A DNA stretch of 64,000 bases from Marivibrio halodurans (GCF_017963645.1 NZ_JAGMWN010000001.1:1-64000); one strand, 5' to 3'; shown: positions 8,116 to 17,952, numbered from the stretch's first letter. A program made the numbers and translations. The notes: a model not told the origin generated them from the sequence alone.

Positions 8116-9381
8116 TCACGCGGCCAGTTTCTTCCAGCGGACCATCTCGCCCGTCGCGGCGCTTTCGCTTCGGCTGAGAGTGTCCGCCAGCTTCGCCAGG
8201 CTGTCCAGGTTATGGACCGGGCGGAACTCATCCACATGCGGGATCATGGCGCGCGCGCCCGCCGTTTTGGGGGCGTAGCCGTCGTAACGCAGCAGCGGGT
8301 TCAGCCAGATCAGCCGCCGGCAGCTTTTATGCAGCCGTTCCATCTCGACCTCCAGGCCGGCCGCTCCCTCCCGGTCCAGCCCGTCGGTGATCAGCAGCAC
8401 GACCGGCCCCTGGCTCAACACCCGGCGGGACCAGTCCGCGTTGAAGCGGTGCAGGGACTCACCGATGCGCGTGCCGCCGGCCCAGTCCTCCACCGCCGCC
8501 GTCACCTTGTCGATGGCGGCGTCGGGGTCGCGGTCGCGCAGATGGCGCGTGATGTTGGTCAGCCGCGTGCCGAACAGGAAGCTGTGCACCCGGTCGCGAT
8601 CGTTGGTCAGCGCATGCAGGAAATGCAGCAGCATCCGCGCATAGCGGTCCATCGACCCCGAGATGTCGCAGAGCACGACAAGCGGCGGGTTCTCCCGCCG
8701 GCGGCTGCGCTTCTTCAACCATATCAGGTCGCCCCCCTGCCGCGCGGAGGCCCGCAGCGTCGCGCGCAGATCGGCGCGCCGCCCGCCCGGATCGGCCCGG
8801 TAGCGCCGGGTCTTCACCGGTTTGATCGGCAGGCGCATGCGCTTGATCGCCTGCCGCGCGCGGTCGAGCTCGTCCTTCGTCATCTTCTCGAAGTCCTTCT
8901 CCGCGAGAACTTCCCGGTCGGTGACGGAAAGCGCGGCGTCGAGTTCGATCTCCTCCTCTTCCTGCTCCTGGGGGCGCTCCGGCTCGCGCTCGCCCGCCAG
9001 GGCCTCGGCCACGCGCGGGGAAAGCTCGGGCTTGTCCTCCGGCGCTTCCTCGCCGCGCATCGCCGGCAGCAGCATGCCCATCATGCGTTCCAGCAGGTTC
9101 GGGTTGCGCCAGAAGAAATGGAAGGCCTGATCGAACACCTCGCGCTGATCGCGCCGGTTCACGAAGACGGCATGCAGGGTCCAGTAGAAGTCCCGGCGGC
9201 TGGCGACCCCGACCTGGGAGACCGCGTCGATCGCGTCCAGCACCTTGCCCGGGCCGACCGGCAGGCCCGCGGTGCGCAGCACGCGCGCGAAATGCATGAT
9301 GTTCTCCGCCAGCCGCCCGCCGTCCGCGTCGCCGAGGACGAGGTTGGGGGCGGGATCGTGCCGGTTGGCGTCGTCGCTCAT
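8116..9381 (-). CDS. coxE: VWA domain protein, CoxE-like
   Basis: This is a 421-residue CoxE family protein. The first 115 residues are a helical domain. A Glu-rich stretch (130-147) follows, then a basic segment, and a von Willebrand A domain with an intact MIDAS motif DISGSM (239-244). In Oligotropha carboxidovorans, CoxD (a MoxR ATPase) and CoxE act together in assembling the Cu/Mo centre of CO dehydrogenase. A MoxR gene lies 46 bp upstream here, so the same MoxR-VWA pair is present. The start is ATG 9381 with GAGG upstream. It could instead serve another member of the hydroxylase family. Confidence 0.9.
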   Translation of the reverse strand: MSDDANRHDPAPNLVLGDADGGRLAENIMHFARVLRTAGLPVGPGKVLDAIDAVSQVGVASRRDFYWTLHAVFVNRRDQREVFDQAFHFFWRNPNLLERMMGMLLPAMRGEEAPEDKPELSPRVAEALAGEREPERPQEQEEEEIELDAALSVTDREVLAEKDFEKMTKDELDRARQAIKRMRLPIKPVKTRRYRADPGGRRADLRATLRASARQGGDLIWLKKRSRRRENPPLVVLCDISGSMDRYARMLLHFLHALTNDRDRVHSFLFGTRLTNITRHLRDRDPDAAIDKVTAAVEDWAGGTRIGESLHRFNADWSRRVLSQGPVVLLITDGLDREGAAGLEVEMERLHKSCRRLIWLNPLLRYDGYAPKTAGARAMIPHVDEFRPVHNLDSLAKLADTLSRSESAATGEMVRWKKLAA

Positions 9382-9427
9382 CGTGACGGGTCCTCGAAGG
9401 GGAGGGGGCGACGCGGGACTGTGGCCT

Positions 9428-10363
9428 TCAGGCGGCCTGACCGGCCATCTCGCGCTTCACCTCGTCCAGTATCCGGGCGGCCTCCGAGCCCTGGAGCTTC
9501 TGGATGTCGTCCTGATATTTCAGCAGCGCGCCCAGCGTGTCGTTGATCGTGTCGGGGTCCAGCGCCAGCCGGTCGAGCTGCGTCAGCGCCTGGGCCCAGT
9601 CGATCGTCTCCGCCACGCCGGGCAGCTTGAAGAGGTCCATGGTGCGGATTTTCTGCACGAAGGCCACGATCTGACGCGACAGGTCCTCCGGCGCGTTCGG
9701 TGCCTTCACGCGCAGGATTTCCAGCTCCCGCTCCGCGTCGGGGTAGTCGACCCAATAATAGAAGCAGCGGCGCTTGATCGCGTCGTGGATTTCGCGCGTG
9801 CGGTTGGAGGTCAGGATGACCAGCGGTGGCTGATCGGCCTTGATCGTGCCCAGTTCCGGCACCGTCACCTGAAAATCGGAGAGTATTTCGAGCAGGAAGG
9901 CCTCGAACGGCTCGTCGGTGCGGTCCAACTCGTCGATCAGCAGGATCGGCGCCTTGCCGCCGGTCGCTTCCAGCGCCGTCAGGATGGGCCGCTTGATCAG
10001 GAAGCGCTCGGAGAAGAGATCGCTTTCGAGTTGCTCCCGCCCCCGGTCGCCGGAGGCCTCCGCCAGACGGATTTCCACCATCTGGCGGGGATAGTTCCAT
10101 TCATAGACGGCGGAGGAAACGTCCAACCCTTCATAGCATTGGAGGCGGATCAACGGCCGGTCCAGGGTTTCGGCCAGGACCTTCGCGATCTCCGTCTTGC
10201 CGACGCCGGCCTCGCCCTCCAGGAACAGCGGCCGGCCGAGGCTCAGGGAGAGGTAGAGCGCGGTCGCCAGCGAGCGGTCGCAGACATAGCGGCCCGCGCG
10301 CAGCAGGGCCTCGGTCTCATCGACATTCCGGGGGACCCGGGTCGGGGGCGTTTGGGCTGGCAT
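9428..10363 (-). CDS. coxD: MoxR family AAA+ ATPase, CoxD-like
   Basis: This is a 311-residue MoxR-type AAA+ ATPase. Walker A is GEAGVGKTE (50-58), Walker B is ILLIDELDR (140-148), and the sensor region contains LTSNRTREIHDA. MoxR ATPases work as chaperones with a VWA partner, and the partner here is the coxE gene immediately downstream. In cox clusters CoxD is needed to mature the CoxL active site. I chose ATG 10363, which follows GAGG at a good distance. An in-frame ATG at 10408 would add 15 residues. The ydbH-ynbE-ydbL group upstream ends about 100 bp away. Confidence 0.9.
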   Translation of the reverse strand: MPAQTPPTRVPRNVDETEALLRAGRYVCDRSLATALYLSLSLGRPLFLEGEAGVGKTEIAKVLAETLDRPLIRLQCYEGLDVSSAVYEWNYPRQMVEIRLAEASGDRGREQLESDLFSERFLIKRPILTALEATGGKAPILLIDELDRTDEPFEAFLLEILSDFQVTVPELGTIKADQPPLVILTSNRTREIHDAIKRRCFYYWVDYPDAERELEILRVKAPNAPEDLSRQIVAFVQKIRTMDLFKLPGVAETIDWAQALTQLDRLALDPDTINDTLGALLKYQDDIQKLQGSEAARILDEVKREMAGQAA

Positions 10364-10461
10364 CGGGCTTACCTCATGGCCGGTTCGCGCATTGCTGCTT
10401 CCCGGCACGATATAGGCGCCGGGGGTGGACCCTCAACCGCTGCGAGGGTCGGTGCGCGCGC

Positions 10462-10845
10462 TCAAGGCTTCTGCGCCCAGCTTCCATCCTGCTTCAGGAA
10501 CCACCAGCCGCTCGGTGCCTTGTCGTAGATCGTCTGGGCGTAGATTTTCGCCACCGCTTCCATGGGGGCGTTTTGCTGGGCGGATTGTTCCTGGTAATAG
10601 GCGCGGCGCTTCTCGTTGATGTCGGAGACGAGCGAGCGCAGCGCCGCGTCCGCGCGCGCCTCGTCCCGGATGACGGCGAGGCCGTCATACCGCTCGCCGA
10701 CGATTCCGGCATCGCGTGGGGCGTCCAGTGGCGCGCTCCACGCCGCGCCCGGCATGACGGCGGCCATGCCGATCGCCAGGAAACCGGCGGCCATCACGCG
10801 CAGCGCGCCGCGCCGCGCTTTAGAAAATCGGGTTGTTCTGGACAT
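10462..10845 (-). CDS. ydbL: YdbL family (DUF1318) periplasmic protein
   Basis: This is a 127-residue DUF1318/YdbL protein. It has a basic n-region, a hydrophobic core and an AWSA cleavage site (about residue 37), then a small helical domain with the family's NEKRRAYY and WWFLKQDGSW elements. In E. coli YdbL is a periplasmic protein linked to YnbE and the AsmA-like lipid-transport protein YdbH. All three occur here in the same order. The start (10845) overlaps the end of ynbE by 26 bp, which suggests translational coupling. Confidence 0.88.
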   Translation of the reverse strand: MSRTTRFSKARRGALRVMAAGFLAIGMAAVMPGAAWSAPLDAPRDAGIVGERYDGLAVIRDEARADAALRSLVSDINEKRRAYYQEQSAQQNAPMEAVAKIYAQTIYDKAPSGWWFLKQDGSWAQKP

Positions 10846-11056
10846 CCTTCTCCGCCTTCTCCTCGACGCGAAGCCGGACGTCGGCGTCGAGCTTTACATT
10901 GAGATTGATGGTGATCGGTTCCTTCGGCGCCTGGACCGCGACCGTCGGCGTGCAGGCGCCCAGTCCCAGCAGCGTGGCCGCCAAGAATACCGTTGCCAGA
11001 AGCGCCGGGATCAACACGCCGCGCCGGGCGCGCGGTTCCGTTGGGGCGATATGCAT
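10820..11056 (-). CDS. ynbE: YnbE family lipoprotein
   Basis: This is a small lipoprotein of 78 residues. A hydrophobic signal ends in the lipobox LGAC, followed by the family segment ITINLNVKLDADVRLRVEEKAE. In E. coli YnbE is an outer-membrane lipoprotein that forms a complex with YdbH. I chose ATG 11056 (AAAGGAC about 10 nt upstream). A GTG at 11098 would add 14 residues ahead of the signal. It is flanked by ydbH upstream and overlaps ydbL downstream. Confidence 0.85.
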   Translation of the reverse strand: MHIAPTEPRARRGVLIPALLATVFLAATLLGLGACTPTVAVQAPKEPITINLNVKLDADVRLRVEEKAEKDVQNNPIF

Positions 11057-11128
11057 TCGCTCAAGCGTCCTTTCGAGCCACGGCTGCCATCCATCCACAA
11101 TCGAAGCCTAGCGCGCGCGGGCGCCGCG

Positions 11129-13708
11129 TCAACGTGCCTGACGGGCCAGCCGCTCCAACAATGAATCCGTGGCGTTAAAGACCGTCCCCAGGCTTTCGAC
11201 CAGATCGGTGATGTCGGTTTCCACCGACAGATTCACATCGAAAGGCTGCCCGTCCAATACGGCCGGATTGCGGCCGAAGAGCGACAGGGCCAGGACGGCC
11301 GCGCCGTCCGGGGTCAGCGAAAGGTCGGCCGAGAGCCGGTCGTACCTGAAATCCTTCAGCGCCTCGATCATCAGGTCGACCGCCTGATTGCGGCCGCTGA
11401 GATAATCGCCGATCGCCGGGTTGTCGATGGCCAGCGTTCCGGGCCCGGTGGTTCGGACCGCCCCGTCGGATATCCGAATCCGGGGTGGTGCGTCCGCATC
11501 GGCGCCCGGCGCGACGGTAAGCGTGAAGCCCCCGTCGAGCGTTCCCGTGCCGGCCACCCCCTCCACGTCGAGCGCGCCGAGCGCCCGCGACAGGTCCAGC
11601 GTCTCCAGATCAATCCGCCCTTCGAACTGGTCCGCCAGCGGATCGTAGCGCGCGTCGCGCAGCAGGACCCGGCCATCCAGCGTTTCCAGGACGAGGCGGT
11701 CGATCAGGAGGCGTGCCCTTTCGTCCAGGGAGAAGAGCAGCGATAGACCGACCGGGTCCATGCCCGCGACGGAGAGCCGCGCGTCGAGCCTCTGCCTCGC
11801 CAACGTGGCCGGCGCGCGCGCCGCGTCGAAACGCACGGTGCCGGTCAGGTCGGTGATCCGCGCGAGACTGGCGCTCAGCGACACCCCGTCGACCGTCAGC
11901 GCGACGTCCCCCGCCGGACCATCCGCCCCGAAGGACAGATCGGCGTCGAGGGCGAGCGTACCCGCCACATCCTCCGCGATCCCCTCCGCCATCGCGGAGA
12001 GCATGGCCGGTGTCGGGCCGTCCGGCGTGAAGGTGACGGGCGGCATGTCCATCGCGAAGGTCGGGGCACCGTCCGCCGTCAGCAAGGCCCGGAAGGTGGC
12101 GATCACCTGTCCGCCGAGAAGGGATAGATCGCCGCCGCCCCGCCAGCCGCCGCCCTCCGTGCTTTCGATGTGGGCGTTCAGCACCGGATCGCCACGCAGG
12201 ATCGCTTGCCCATCCCGGTCGATCGACGGGGCGGAAAGGGTCAGGTCATAGGGGCCGGCGACCGGTCCCGCGATCCGCGCGGCGAGGTCGCGGACCGACG
12301 TCGCGTTATCCGGATGGCGGATCGCCGCGCCGGATAGCGCGAGGGTCAGGCGACCTTCCTTCATATCGAGGCGAATATTCGGCAAGGCGAGATCGACCGC
12401 CGTCTCCTCCGGTCCCGTCAGGGCCAGGTCGGTGATAGCGGCGCGTGCGGTGACGGTCGGGCTCGTACTGTCCGGGGGGAGCCGAAGGGTGAGGGGGCCG
12501 GTCCCCTCGATCTCCAGCGGTCGGCGCAGGGCGGTGCCCTGGGGCAGGGGAAGGGGCTCCAAGCGCGCCGTCCATCCCGCCTTCAATGTGGCGTCGAGCG
12601 TGCCGTCGCCGGAAAGTGTCGCCGTCGGCGCCCCGGTCACGCGCGCCGGTCCGGCGGCAAGCATAAGCGCGCCGTCCGTCGCGATCCCCCAGCCGCCTTC
12701 CCCCATTGGGGAGAGGGAAAGCCGCACGGCCTGACCGCCCGGCACGGCGAGGCGGATCGGGGAGGGTGTCGTGTCGGGCAGGACGGGGCGGATCACCGCG
12801 ACCAACGCCGTCGGGGCTTCCGCCATCGTTGCTTCGAAGCCCGGGGGCAGGGCGGCCGATACACCCTTGCCGCCCATCGTCAGATCAACCGGCGTATCGG
12901 ATAGCGCGATGGGCGTCAGGCCCGTCGGCCGCAGACGCACCCCATCGGGTGTCAGCGTCAGCCCGCCGTCGAGTGCCGCCGCCAGCGCCGCGAGGTCCGT
13001 CGGCGGATCGGCGGGGTCGAAGGGGGCGCCCCGAACGTCGAGGGTGAAATGGACCGAGCCCTCCGCCGCGTCGAGGCCCGGAAGCAGCGGGTGCCAGACC
13101 GCGAGGTCGATCCTGCCCCCACCGGTTGCGTCGATCCCGTCCGGTCGCGCCGAGACGGCGATATCCACTGTGCCGCCGCCGTCGGCATCCCGCAAATCCG
13201 CCTCGACGGAGAGCGGCAGCAACGCGTCGCCCGCCGGTCGGGACAGGGCTGCCCGTCCGGCTATCCGGTGCGCGCCGGCCGGTGTTTCGACTGTGAGCCC
13301 AAGATCCTCCAGCGCGATCCGCGTCGGCAGCCGCGCCCAGGGCAGGGTGGACGCGCGCGCATCGCCCTCCGCTCTGCCGTCGAACAGATCAGGAGGCAGT
13401 CCCGCGACGGTCGGGGTGCCGTCGGAATCCGTTCCGATTCTGGCGCGAAGTCCCGCGACGGATAGCGTCGTCAGCGCGGGCGCCAGGGGATCGAAGCCGA
13501 TTTCCACCCGGCGGGCGGTGGGGCGCTCCTCGGCGCCCGCCGGGCCGAGGGCGATGTCGTTTAGAACGATGCCCCCGGGCCCGATCTGCGCGACCGTGAA
13601 GGAAACCGGTGTGCCGAGCACCTCCCCCGCGAGGGGCGGGGCGATCGATTGCGCGACCGGCACGCGCGCCGCCCACAGCCCACCGAGGATCAGGGCCAGC
13701 ACCAGCAC
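11129..13708 (-). CDS. ydbH: YdbH family AsmA-like intermembrane lipid transport protein
   Basis: This is a long periplasmic protein of at least 859 residues with an N-terminal membrane anchor and a repetitive beta-rich body. Repeated short Asp/Gly/Thr/Leu-rich strands are typical of the AsmA/TamB-like YdbH family (E. coli YdbH is about 880 residues). Together with TamB and YhdP, YdbH is implicated in moving phospholipid to the outer membrane. The GTG at 13708 cuts the anchor in half. The frame continues upstream through ERRRSR and a full hydrophobic helix, with no ATG, GTG or TTG before the stop. An ATC codon at 13805-13807, 8 nt after GGGAGG, is the best candidate start (see findings). ynbE follows. 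Confidence 0.85.
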   Translation of the reverse strand: MLVLALILGGLWAARVPVAQSIAPPLAGEVLGTPVSFTVAQIGPGGIVLNDIALGPAGAEERPTARRVEIGFDPLAPALTTLSVAGLRARIGTDSDGTPTVAGLPPDLFDGRAEGDARASTLPWARLPTRIALEDLGLTVETPAGAHRIAGRAALSRPAGDALLPLSVEADLRDADGGGTVDIAVSARPDGIDATGGGRIDLAVWHPLLPGLDAAEGSVHFTLDVRGAPFDPADPPTDLAALAAALDGGLTLTPDGVRLRPTGLTPIALSDTPVDLTMGGKGVSAALPPGFEATMAEAPTALVAVIRPVLPDTTPSPIRLAVPGGQAVRLSLSPMGEGGWGIATDGALMLAAGPARVTGAPTATLSGDGTLDATLKAGWTARLEPLPLPQGTALRRPLEIEGTGPLTLRLPPDSTSPTVTARAAITDLALTGPEETAVDLALPNIRLDMKEGRLTLALSGAAIRHPDNATSVRDLAARIAGPVAGPYDLTLSAPSIDRDGQAILRGDPVLNAHIESTEGGGWRGGGDLSLLGGQVIATFRALLTADGAPTFAMDMPPVTFTPDGPTPAMLSAMAEGIAEDVAGTLALDADLSFGADGPAGDVALTVDGVSLSASLARITDLTGTVRFDAARAPATLARQRLDARLSVAGMDPVGLSLLFSLDERARLLIDRLVLETLDGRVLLRDARYDPLADQFEGRIDLETLDLSRALGALDVEGVAGTGTLDGGFTLTVAPGADADAPPRIRISDGAVRTTGPGTLAIDNPAIGDYLSGRNQAVDLMIEALKDFRYDRLSADLSLTPDGAAVLALSLFGRNPAVLDGQPFDVNLSVETDITDLVESLGTVFNATDSLLERLARQAR

Positions 13709-13869
13709 AGGGGCCGCGACGCCCCAAAGAAGAACGGCGCCGATCCGCGACCGGCGCCGTTCCCCGGTCGGCGTGCCGCCCGGTCGGCTATGGGGTTCCT
13801 TGGTGATCGGCTCGGCCTCCCTCTGGATCAGCCCCCCGGGGTCAGCTCCCTGGGATCGGCCCCCTGGGA

Positions 13870-14661
13870 TCAGCCATTAATGGCCGCGACGGCGCGCCGC
13901 GCCATCACCCCGATCAGATGCTGGCGATATTCCGCGCTGGCGTGGATGTCGCCGTTCAGGCTGTCGACGGGAATGGAGGAACTGTCCACCGCGTCGGGGC
14001 TGAAATTGGCGGAGAGTGCCTGTTCGATATCGCCCGCCCGGAAGACGCCGTCATTGCCCGCGCCGGTCACGGCGACGCGCACGCCGTCCTTGGTCTTGGC
14101 GACGAAGACGCCGACCAGGGCATAGCGCGAGGCCGGGTTCTCGAACTTCTGATAGTTCCCGGCCTCCGGCTTGGGGAAGCGCACGGCCTTGATGATCTCG
14201 CTTTCCTCCAGCGCGGTCTCGAACATGCCGGTGAAGAAATCGTCCGCCGGAATCTCGCGGGCGTTGGTGACGATCGTCGCCCCGAGCGCGAGACAGGCCG
14301 AGGGGTAGCAGGCGGTCGGATCGTTGTTCGCGACCGATCCGCCGATGGTGCCCCGGTTGCGCACTTGCGCGTCGCCGATATTGCCGGCGAGCGCGGCGAG
14401 CGACGGCGGCACCGCCGACGAGGCCGCGACGGCGGCATGCGTCGTCATGGCGCCGATGGTGACGCTGTCGCCATCGTCCTTGATGCCGACAAGGTCCGCG
14501 ATACCGCCGAGGTCGACGAGATCGCTGGGCGCGGCCAGCCGCTGCTTCATCGTCGGGATCAGCGTCATGCCGCCGGCGACGAGGCTCGCATCCTCGCCCT
14601 TGCCCAACGCCGCGACCGCGTCGTCGAGCGAGGAGGGCCTGTGATAGTCGAAATTATGCAT
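13870..14661 (-). CDS. coxM: FAD-binding medium subunit of Mo hydroxylase (CoxM-like)
   Basis: This is a 263-residue FAD subunit of the xanthine dehydrogenase/CO dehydrogenase family. The two FAD-contact motifs are present: [11 protein letters not shown] (29-39, family AGGxS/TLxPxMK) and [11 protein letters not shown] (105-115, family TIGGNxAxxDP). It passes electrons from the 2Fe-2S subunit to the acceptor. The start is ATG 14661 after a strong GAGAGGAGG. It follows coxL by 26 bp, giving the gene order S-L-M rather than the M-S-L of Oligotropha. The three subunits should form an (LMS)2 complex in the cytoplasm or at the membrane. Confidence 0.93.
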   Translation of the reverse strand: MHNFDYHRPSSLDDAVAALGKGEDASLVAGGMTLIPTMKQRLAAPSDLVDLGGIADLVGIKDDGDSVTIGAMTTHAAVAASSAVPPSLAALAGNIGDAQVRNRGTIGGSVANNDPTACYPSACLALGATIVTNAREIPADDFFTGMFETALEESEIIKAVRFPKPEAGNYQKFENPASRYALVGVFVAKTKDGVRVAVTGAGNDGVFRAGDIEQALSANFSPDAVDSSSIPVDSLNGDIHASAEYRQHLIGVMARRAVAAING

Positions 14662-14687
14662 GGGTTTCGTCCTCTCCTCTCGGGGGC

Positions 14688-17063
14688 TTATTCGGCCGCC
14701 GCCGGCATTTCGGCCGCGCGCAGCGCCTGCCAGACCTTCTGCGGGGTGGCGGGCATGGAGATATCCGTCACGCCCCGTTCGCGCAGCGCGTCGATGACCG
14801 CGTTGATGACCGAGGGCGGGCTGCCGATCGCCCCGACCTCGCCGCAGCCCTTCACGCCGAGCGAATTGTGCGCGCACAGCGTCTCCGTCGTCGCCGCCTT
14901 GAAGTCGGGCAGGTTGTCCGCCCGGGGCATGCAGTAATCCATGTAGGAGCCGGTGACGAGCTGGCCGTCCTCGTCATAGATGCATTGTTCCAGCAGCGCC
15001 TGCCCGATGCCTTGGGCGAGGCCGCCGTGAATCTGCCCCTCCACGATCATCGGATTGATGACGCGTCCGACATCGTCGGCGGCGGTCATGTTGACCACCT
15101 CCACGACGCCGGTGTCGGGATCGACCTCCACCTCGCAGATGTGACAGCCGCCGGGGAAGGTGAAGTTCATCGGGTCGTAGAAGGCCTGTTCCTCCAGCCC
15201 AGGCTCCAACTGGTCGTGCGGGAAGTTGTGGGGCACATAGGCCGCCAGCGCGATTTCCCCGAAGGCCATTTCCTTGTCGGTGCCGGAGACGGTGAACTTG
15301 CCGTCCTTGAACTCGATATCAGCTTCCGAGGCTTCCATGATGTGCGCGGCGATCTTCTTCGCCTTGTCGGTCACCTTGCCGAGCGCCTTCATGATCGCTT
15401 CCCCGCCGACGGCCAGCGAGCGCGAGCCGTAGGTGCCCATGCCGAAGGCCACCTTGTTGGTGTCGCCATGGACGATGTCGACATTCTCCAGCGGGATGCC
15501 GAGCGTGTCGGAGACCAACTGGGCGAAGGTGGTCTCGTGCCCCTGACCGTGGCTGTGCGAGCCGGTGAAGATCGAGACCGAGCCGGTCGGATGGACGCGG
15601 ACATTCGCGCTCTCGAACAGGCCGGCGCGCGCGCCGAGCGATCCGACGACCGCCGACGGCGCGATGCCGCAGGCCTCCACATAGGTGGAGAAGCCGATGC
15701 CGCGCAGCTTGCCGCGCTTCGCCGCCTCCGCCTTGCGGGCGGGGAAGCCGGCATAGTCGGCGAGTTCCAACGCCTTGTCCAAGGTGGCGTCGTAGTCGCC
15801 CGAGTCATATTGCAGCGCGACAGGCGTCTGATAGGGGAAGGCGTCCTTCGGGATGAAGTTCTTCCGCCGGATCTCCACCTGATCCATGCCGAGTTCCCAG
15901 GCCGCCTTGCTGACCAGACGTTCCAGCAGATAGGTTGCCTCCGGCCGGCCGGCGCCGCGATAGGCATCGACCGGGACCGTGTTGGTGAAGATCGCCTTCA
16001 CCTCCGAATAGATCTTCGGCGTGGTGTAGACGCCCGCCAGCAGGGTCGAGTGCAGATAGGTCGGCACGCAGGTCGAGAAGGTGGAGAGATAGGCCCCCAT
16101 ATTGGCCTTGGTATAGACCTTGAGGCCGAGGAACTTGCCCTCCTTGTCGAGCGCCAGGTCGGCATGCGTGATGTGGTCGCGGCCATGCGCGTCGGAGATG
16201 AAGCTCTCCGCGCGTTCCGCCACCCATTTGATCGGCCGGCCGACGCGCGGCGCGGCCCAGGTGACCATCGCCTCTTCCGCGTAGTGGTAGATCTTGGAGC
16301 CGAAGCCGCCGCCGACATCAGGCGCCACCACGCGCAGCTTGTGTTCCGGCAGTTGCAGGACGAAGGCGCCCATCAGCAGCCGGATGACATGCGGATTCTG
16401 GCTGGTGGTATAGAGGGTATATTCCCCCGTCGCCTTGTCGAACTCGCCGATGGCCGCGCGCGGTTCCATCGCGTTGGGGACGAGGCGGTTGTTGGTGATG
16501 TCGATGGAGACGACATGGGCCGCGTCCTTGAAGGCGCCGTCAACCTCCGCCTCGTCGCCGAGTTCCCAGTCGTAGCAGAGGTTGCTCGGCGCGTCGTCAT
16601 GGACCTGCGGGCCGGAGCCGGCGATCGCCTTTTCCATGTTCACGACGGCCGGAAGCTCCTCCAGGTCCATCTCGATCGCTTCGGCCGCGTCCTTGGCCTG
16701 GGCATAGGTTTCCGCCACGACGAGAGCCACGGGGTCGCCGACATGCCGCACCTTGCCCTCGGCGAGGACCGGGTGCTTCGGCTCGTTCATCGGGCTGCCG
16801 TCCTTGTTATTGACGCCCCAGCCACAGGGGATGCCGCCGAGGCCGGCCGTGTCCGCGCCGGTGAAGACGGCCAGCACGCCCGGCGCCGCCTTGGCCGCGT
16901 CGATGTTCAGGCCCTTGATCCTCGCATGCGCCATGGGGCTGCGCAGGATATAGGCATAGGTCTGGTTGGGACGGTCGATATCGTCGGTATAGTTACCGCG
17001 GCCGGTCAGGAACCGCTGGTCTTCCTTGCGCTTCACCGAAGCGCCGATGCCGGTATCACTCAT
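14688..17063 (-). CDS. coxL: Molybdenum hydroxylase large subunit, form II CoxL type
   Basis: This is a 791-residue molybdopterin-binding large subunit of the CoxL/xanthine oxidase family. The active-site loop reads AYRGAGR (residues 367-373), which defines form II. True CO dehydrogenases (form I) have AYxCSFR with the copper-binding cysteine, which is absent here. The C-terminal [15 protein letters not shown] carries the conserved catalytic Glu. I chose ATG 17063, where family homology begins ([14 protein letters not shown]). The accessory moxR, coxE and xdhC genes and a MocA-like gene lie downstream, and modABC is about 6 kb away. The substrate is uncertain: form II enzymes are often annotated as CO dehydrogenases, but many probably oxidise other aldehydes or heterocycles. 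Confidence 0.93.
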   Translation of the reverse strand: MSDTGIGASVKRKEDQRFLTGRGNYTDDIDRPNQTYAYILRSPMAHARIKGLNIDAAKAAPGVLAVFTGADTAGLGGIPCGWGVNNKDGSPMNEPKHPVLAEGKVRHVGDPVALVVAETYAQAKDAAEAIEMDLEELPAVVNMEKAIAGSGPQVHDDAPSNLCYDWELGDEAEVDGAFKDAAHVVSIDITNNRLVPNAMEPRAAIGEFDKATGEYTLYTTSQNPHVIRLLMGAFVLQLPEHKLRVVAPDVGGGFGSKIYHYAEEAMVTWAAPRVGRPIKWVAERAESFISDAHGRDHITHADLALDKEGKFLGLKVYTKANMGAYLSTFSTCVPTYLHSTLLAGVYTTPKIYSEVKAIFTNTVPVDAYRGAGRPEATYLLERLVSKAAWELGMDQVEIRRKNFIPKDAFPYQTPVALQYDSGDYDATLDKALELADYAGFPARKAEAAKRGKLRGIGFSTYVEACGIAPSAVVGSLGARAGLFESANVRVHPTGSVSIFTGSHSHGQGHETTFAQLVSDTLGIPLENVDIVHGDTNKVAFGMGTYGSRSLAVGGEAIMKALGKVTDKAKKIAAHIMEASEADIEFKDGKFTVSGTDKEMAFGEIALAAYVPHNFPHDQLEPGLEEQAFYDPMNFTFPGGCHICEVEVDPDTGVVEVVNMTAADDVGRVINPMIVEGQIHGGLAQGIGQALLEQCIYDEDGQLVTGSYMDYCMPRADNLPDFKAATTETLCAHNSLGVKGCGEVGAIGSPPSVINAVIDALRERGVTDISMPATPQKVWQALRAAEMPAAAE

Positions 17064-17240
17064 CGTCGGATGCCTCCCAATAGTCCCAGCGCTTTCGATA
17101 GGGTCCGGTATGGGGCCATCATGCGCGGGGACGGTCGTTCGCTCCCTCAAAGGAGAGGCCCTCGCGCGGGTGCCGGTTTTCCGGTCTTGCTGGATGCGGC
17201 GCGGGGCCGTCCGGGGTCTTGTCGCGGGTCGTCCGCCGGC

Positions 17241-17729
17241 TCACTCGGCCGCGGCGGCCTGCTGTCCCTTCATCGACTGGGCGGCCTGCTTCACCGCCTT
17301 CACGATGTTATGGTAGCCGGTGCAGCGGCAGATATTGCCTTCCAGCCATTCCCGGATTTCCCGGTCGCTCGGGTCCGGATTGTGCTGCAGCAGGTCGACC
17401 GCGCTCATCACCATGCCGGGCGTGCAGAAGCCGCATTGCAGGCCGTGGCAATCGCGGAAGGCGGCCTGCATCGGGTGCAGATCGTCTCCCTGGGCCAGCC
17501 CCTCGATGGTGGTGACCGACGCACCGTCGGCCTGCACGGCGAGCAGGGTGCAGCTTTTCACGGACTTGCCGTCGACATGGACGACACAGGCACCGCACTG
17601 GCTGGTATCGCACCCGATATGGGTGCCGGTCAGGTCAAGCTTCTCGCGCAGGAAGGCGGAGAGCAGCGTGCGCCCCTCGACCTCCTGCGAAACCTGCTTG
17701 CCGTTCACCGTCATACTGACGTTGGGCAT
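17241..17729 (-). CDS. coxS: 2Fe-2S small subunit of Mo hydroxylase (CoxS-like)
   Basis: This is a 162-residue iron-sulfur subunit with both expected clusters. The plant ferredoxin-type ligands are Cys40, Cys45, Cys48 and Cys60. The all-helical C-terminal domain ligands are Cys99, Cys102, Cys134 and Cys136 (QCGFCTPGM and NICRCTGY). The start is ATG 17729 after GGGAGGT. It leads the S-L-M structural set. The intergenic space upstream holds a tandem 15-bp direct repeat that may be regulatory. It transfers electrons from the Mo centre to FAD in CoxM. Confidence 0.94.
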   Translation of the reverse strand: MPNVSMTVNGKQVSQEVEGRTLLSAFLREKLDLTGTHIGCDTSQCGACVVHVDGKSVKSCTLLAVQADGASVTTIEGLAQGDDLHPMQAAFRDCHGLQCGFCTPGMVMSAVDLLQHNPDPSDREIREWLEGNICRCTGYHNIVKAVKQAAQSMKGQQAAAAE

Positions 17730-17807
17730 AGCGCGCGTACCTCCCTTCGGCTGTTGGGGCCAGATGCTTCGTTGGGGTCGGGGGCTTTCCAACCGTCGGA
17801 TGCCCCA

Positions 17808-17837
17808 TTCTCATTACCGTTGTTCTCATTACGGTTG
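17808..17837. repeat. Tandem 15-bp direct repeat upstream of coxS
   Basis: TTCTCATTACCGTTG (17808-17822) is followed directly by TTCTCATTACGGTTG (17823-17837), one mismatch in 15. It sits about 80-110 bp upstream of the coxS start in the coxG-coxS intergenic space. Adjacent direct repeats at this distance are typical of activator-binding sites. The protein that might bind is unknown and none is encoded nearby. Confidence 0.6.
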
Positions 17838-17952
17838 CCGTGGGCCCTGTCGGGCCTTCTATCGTCGATTACTTTGGAACCGGCCCGAAAACCGGTCAAC
17901 CCTTCCGCGTATGATGCGACCCATGGTCTCGCTCACGCGCGCGCGTCCGACA

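Noticed and set aside
14688-17063. Annotation as an aerobic CO dehydrogenase (form I)
   Set aside because: The diagnostic AYxCSFR loop is replaced by AYRGAGR, so only a form II assignment is supported.
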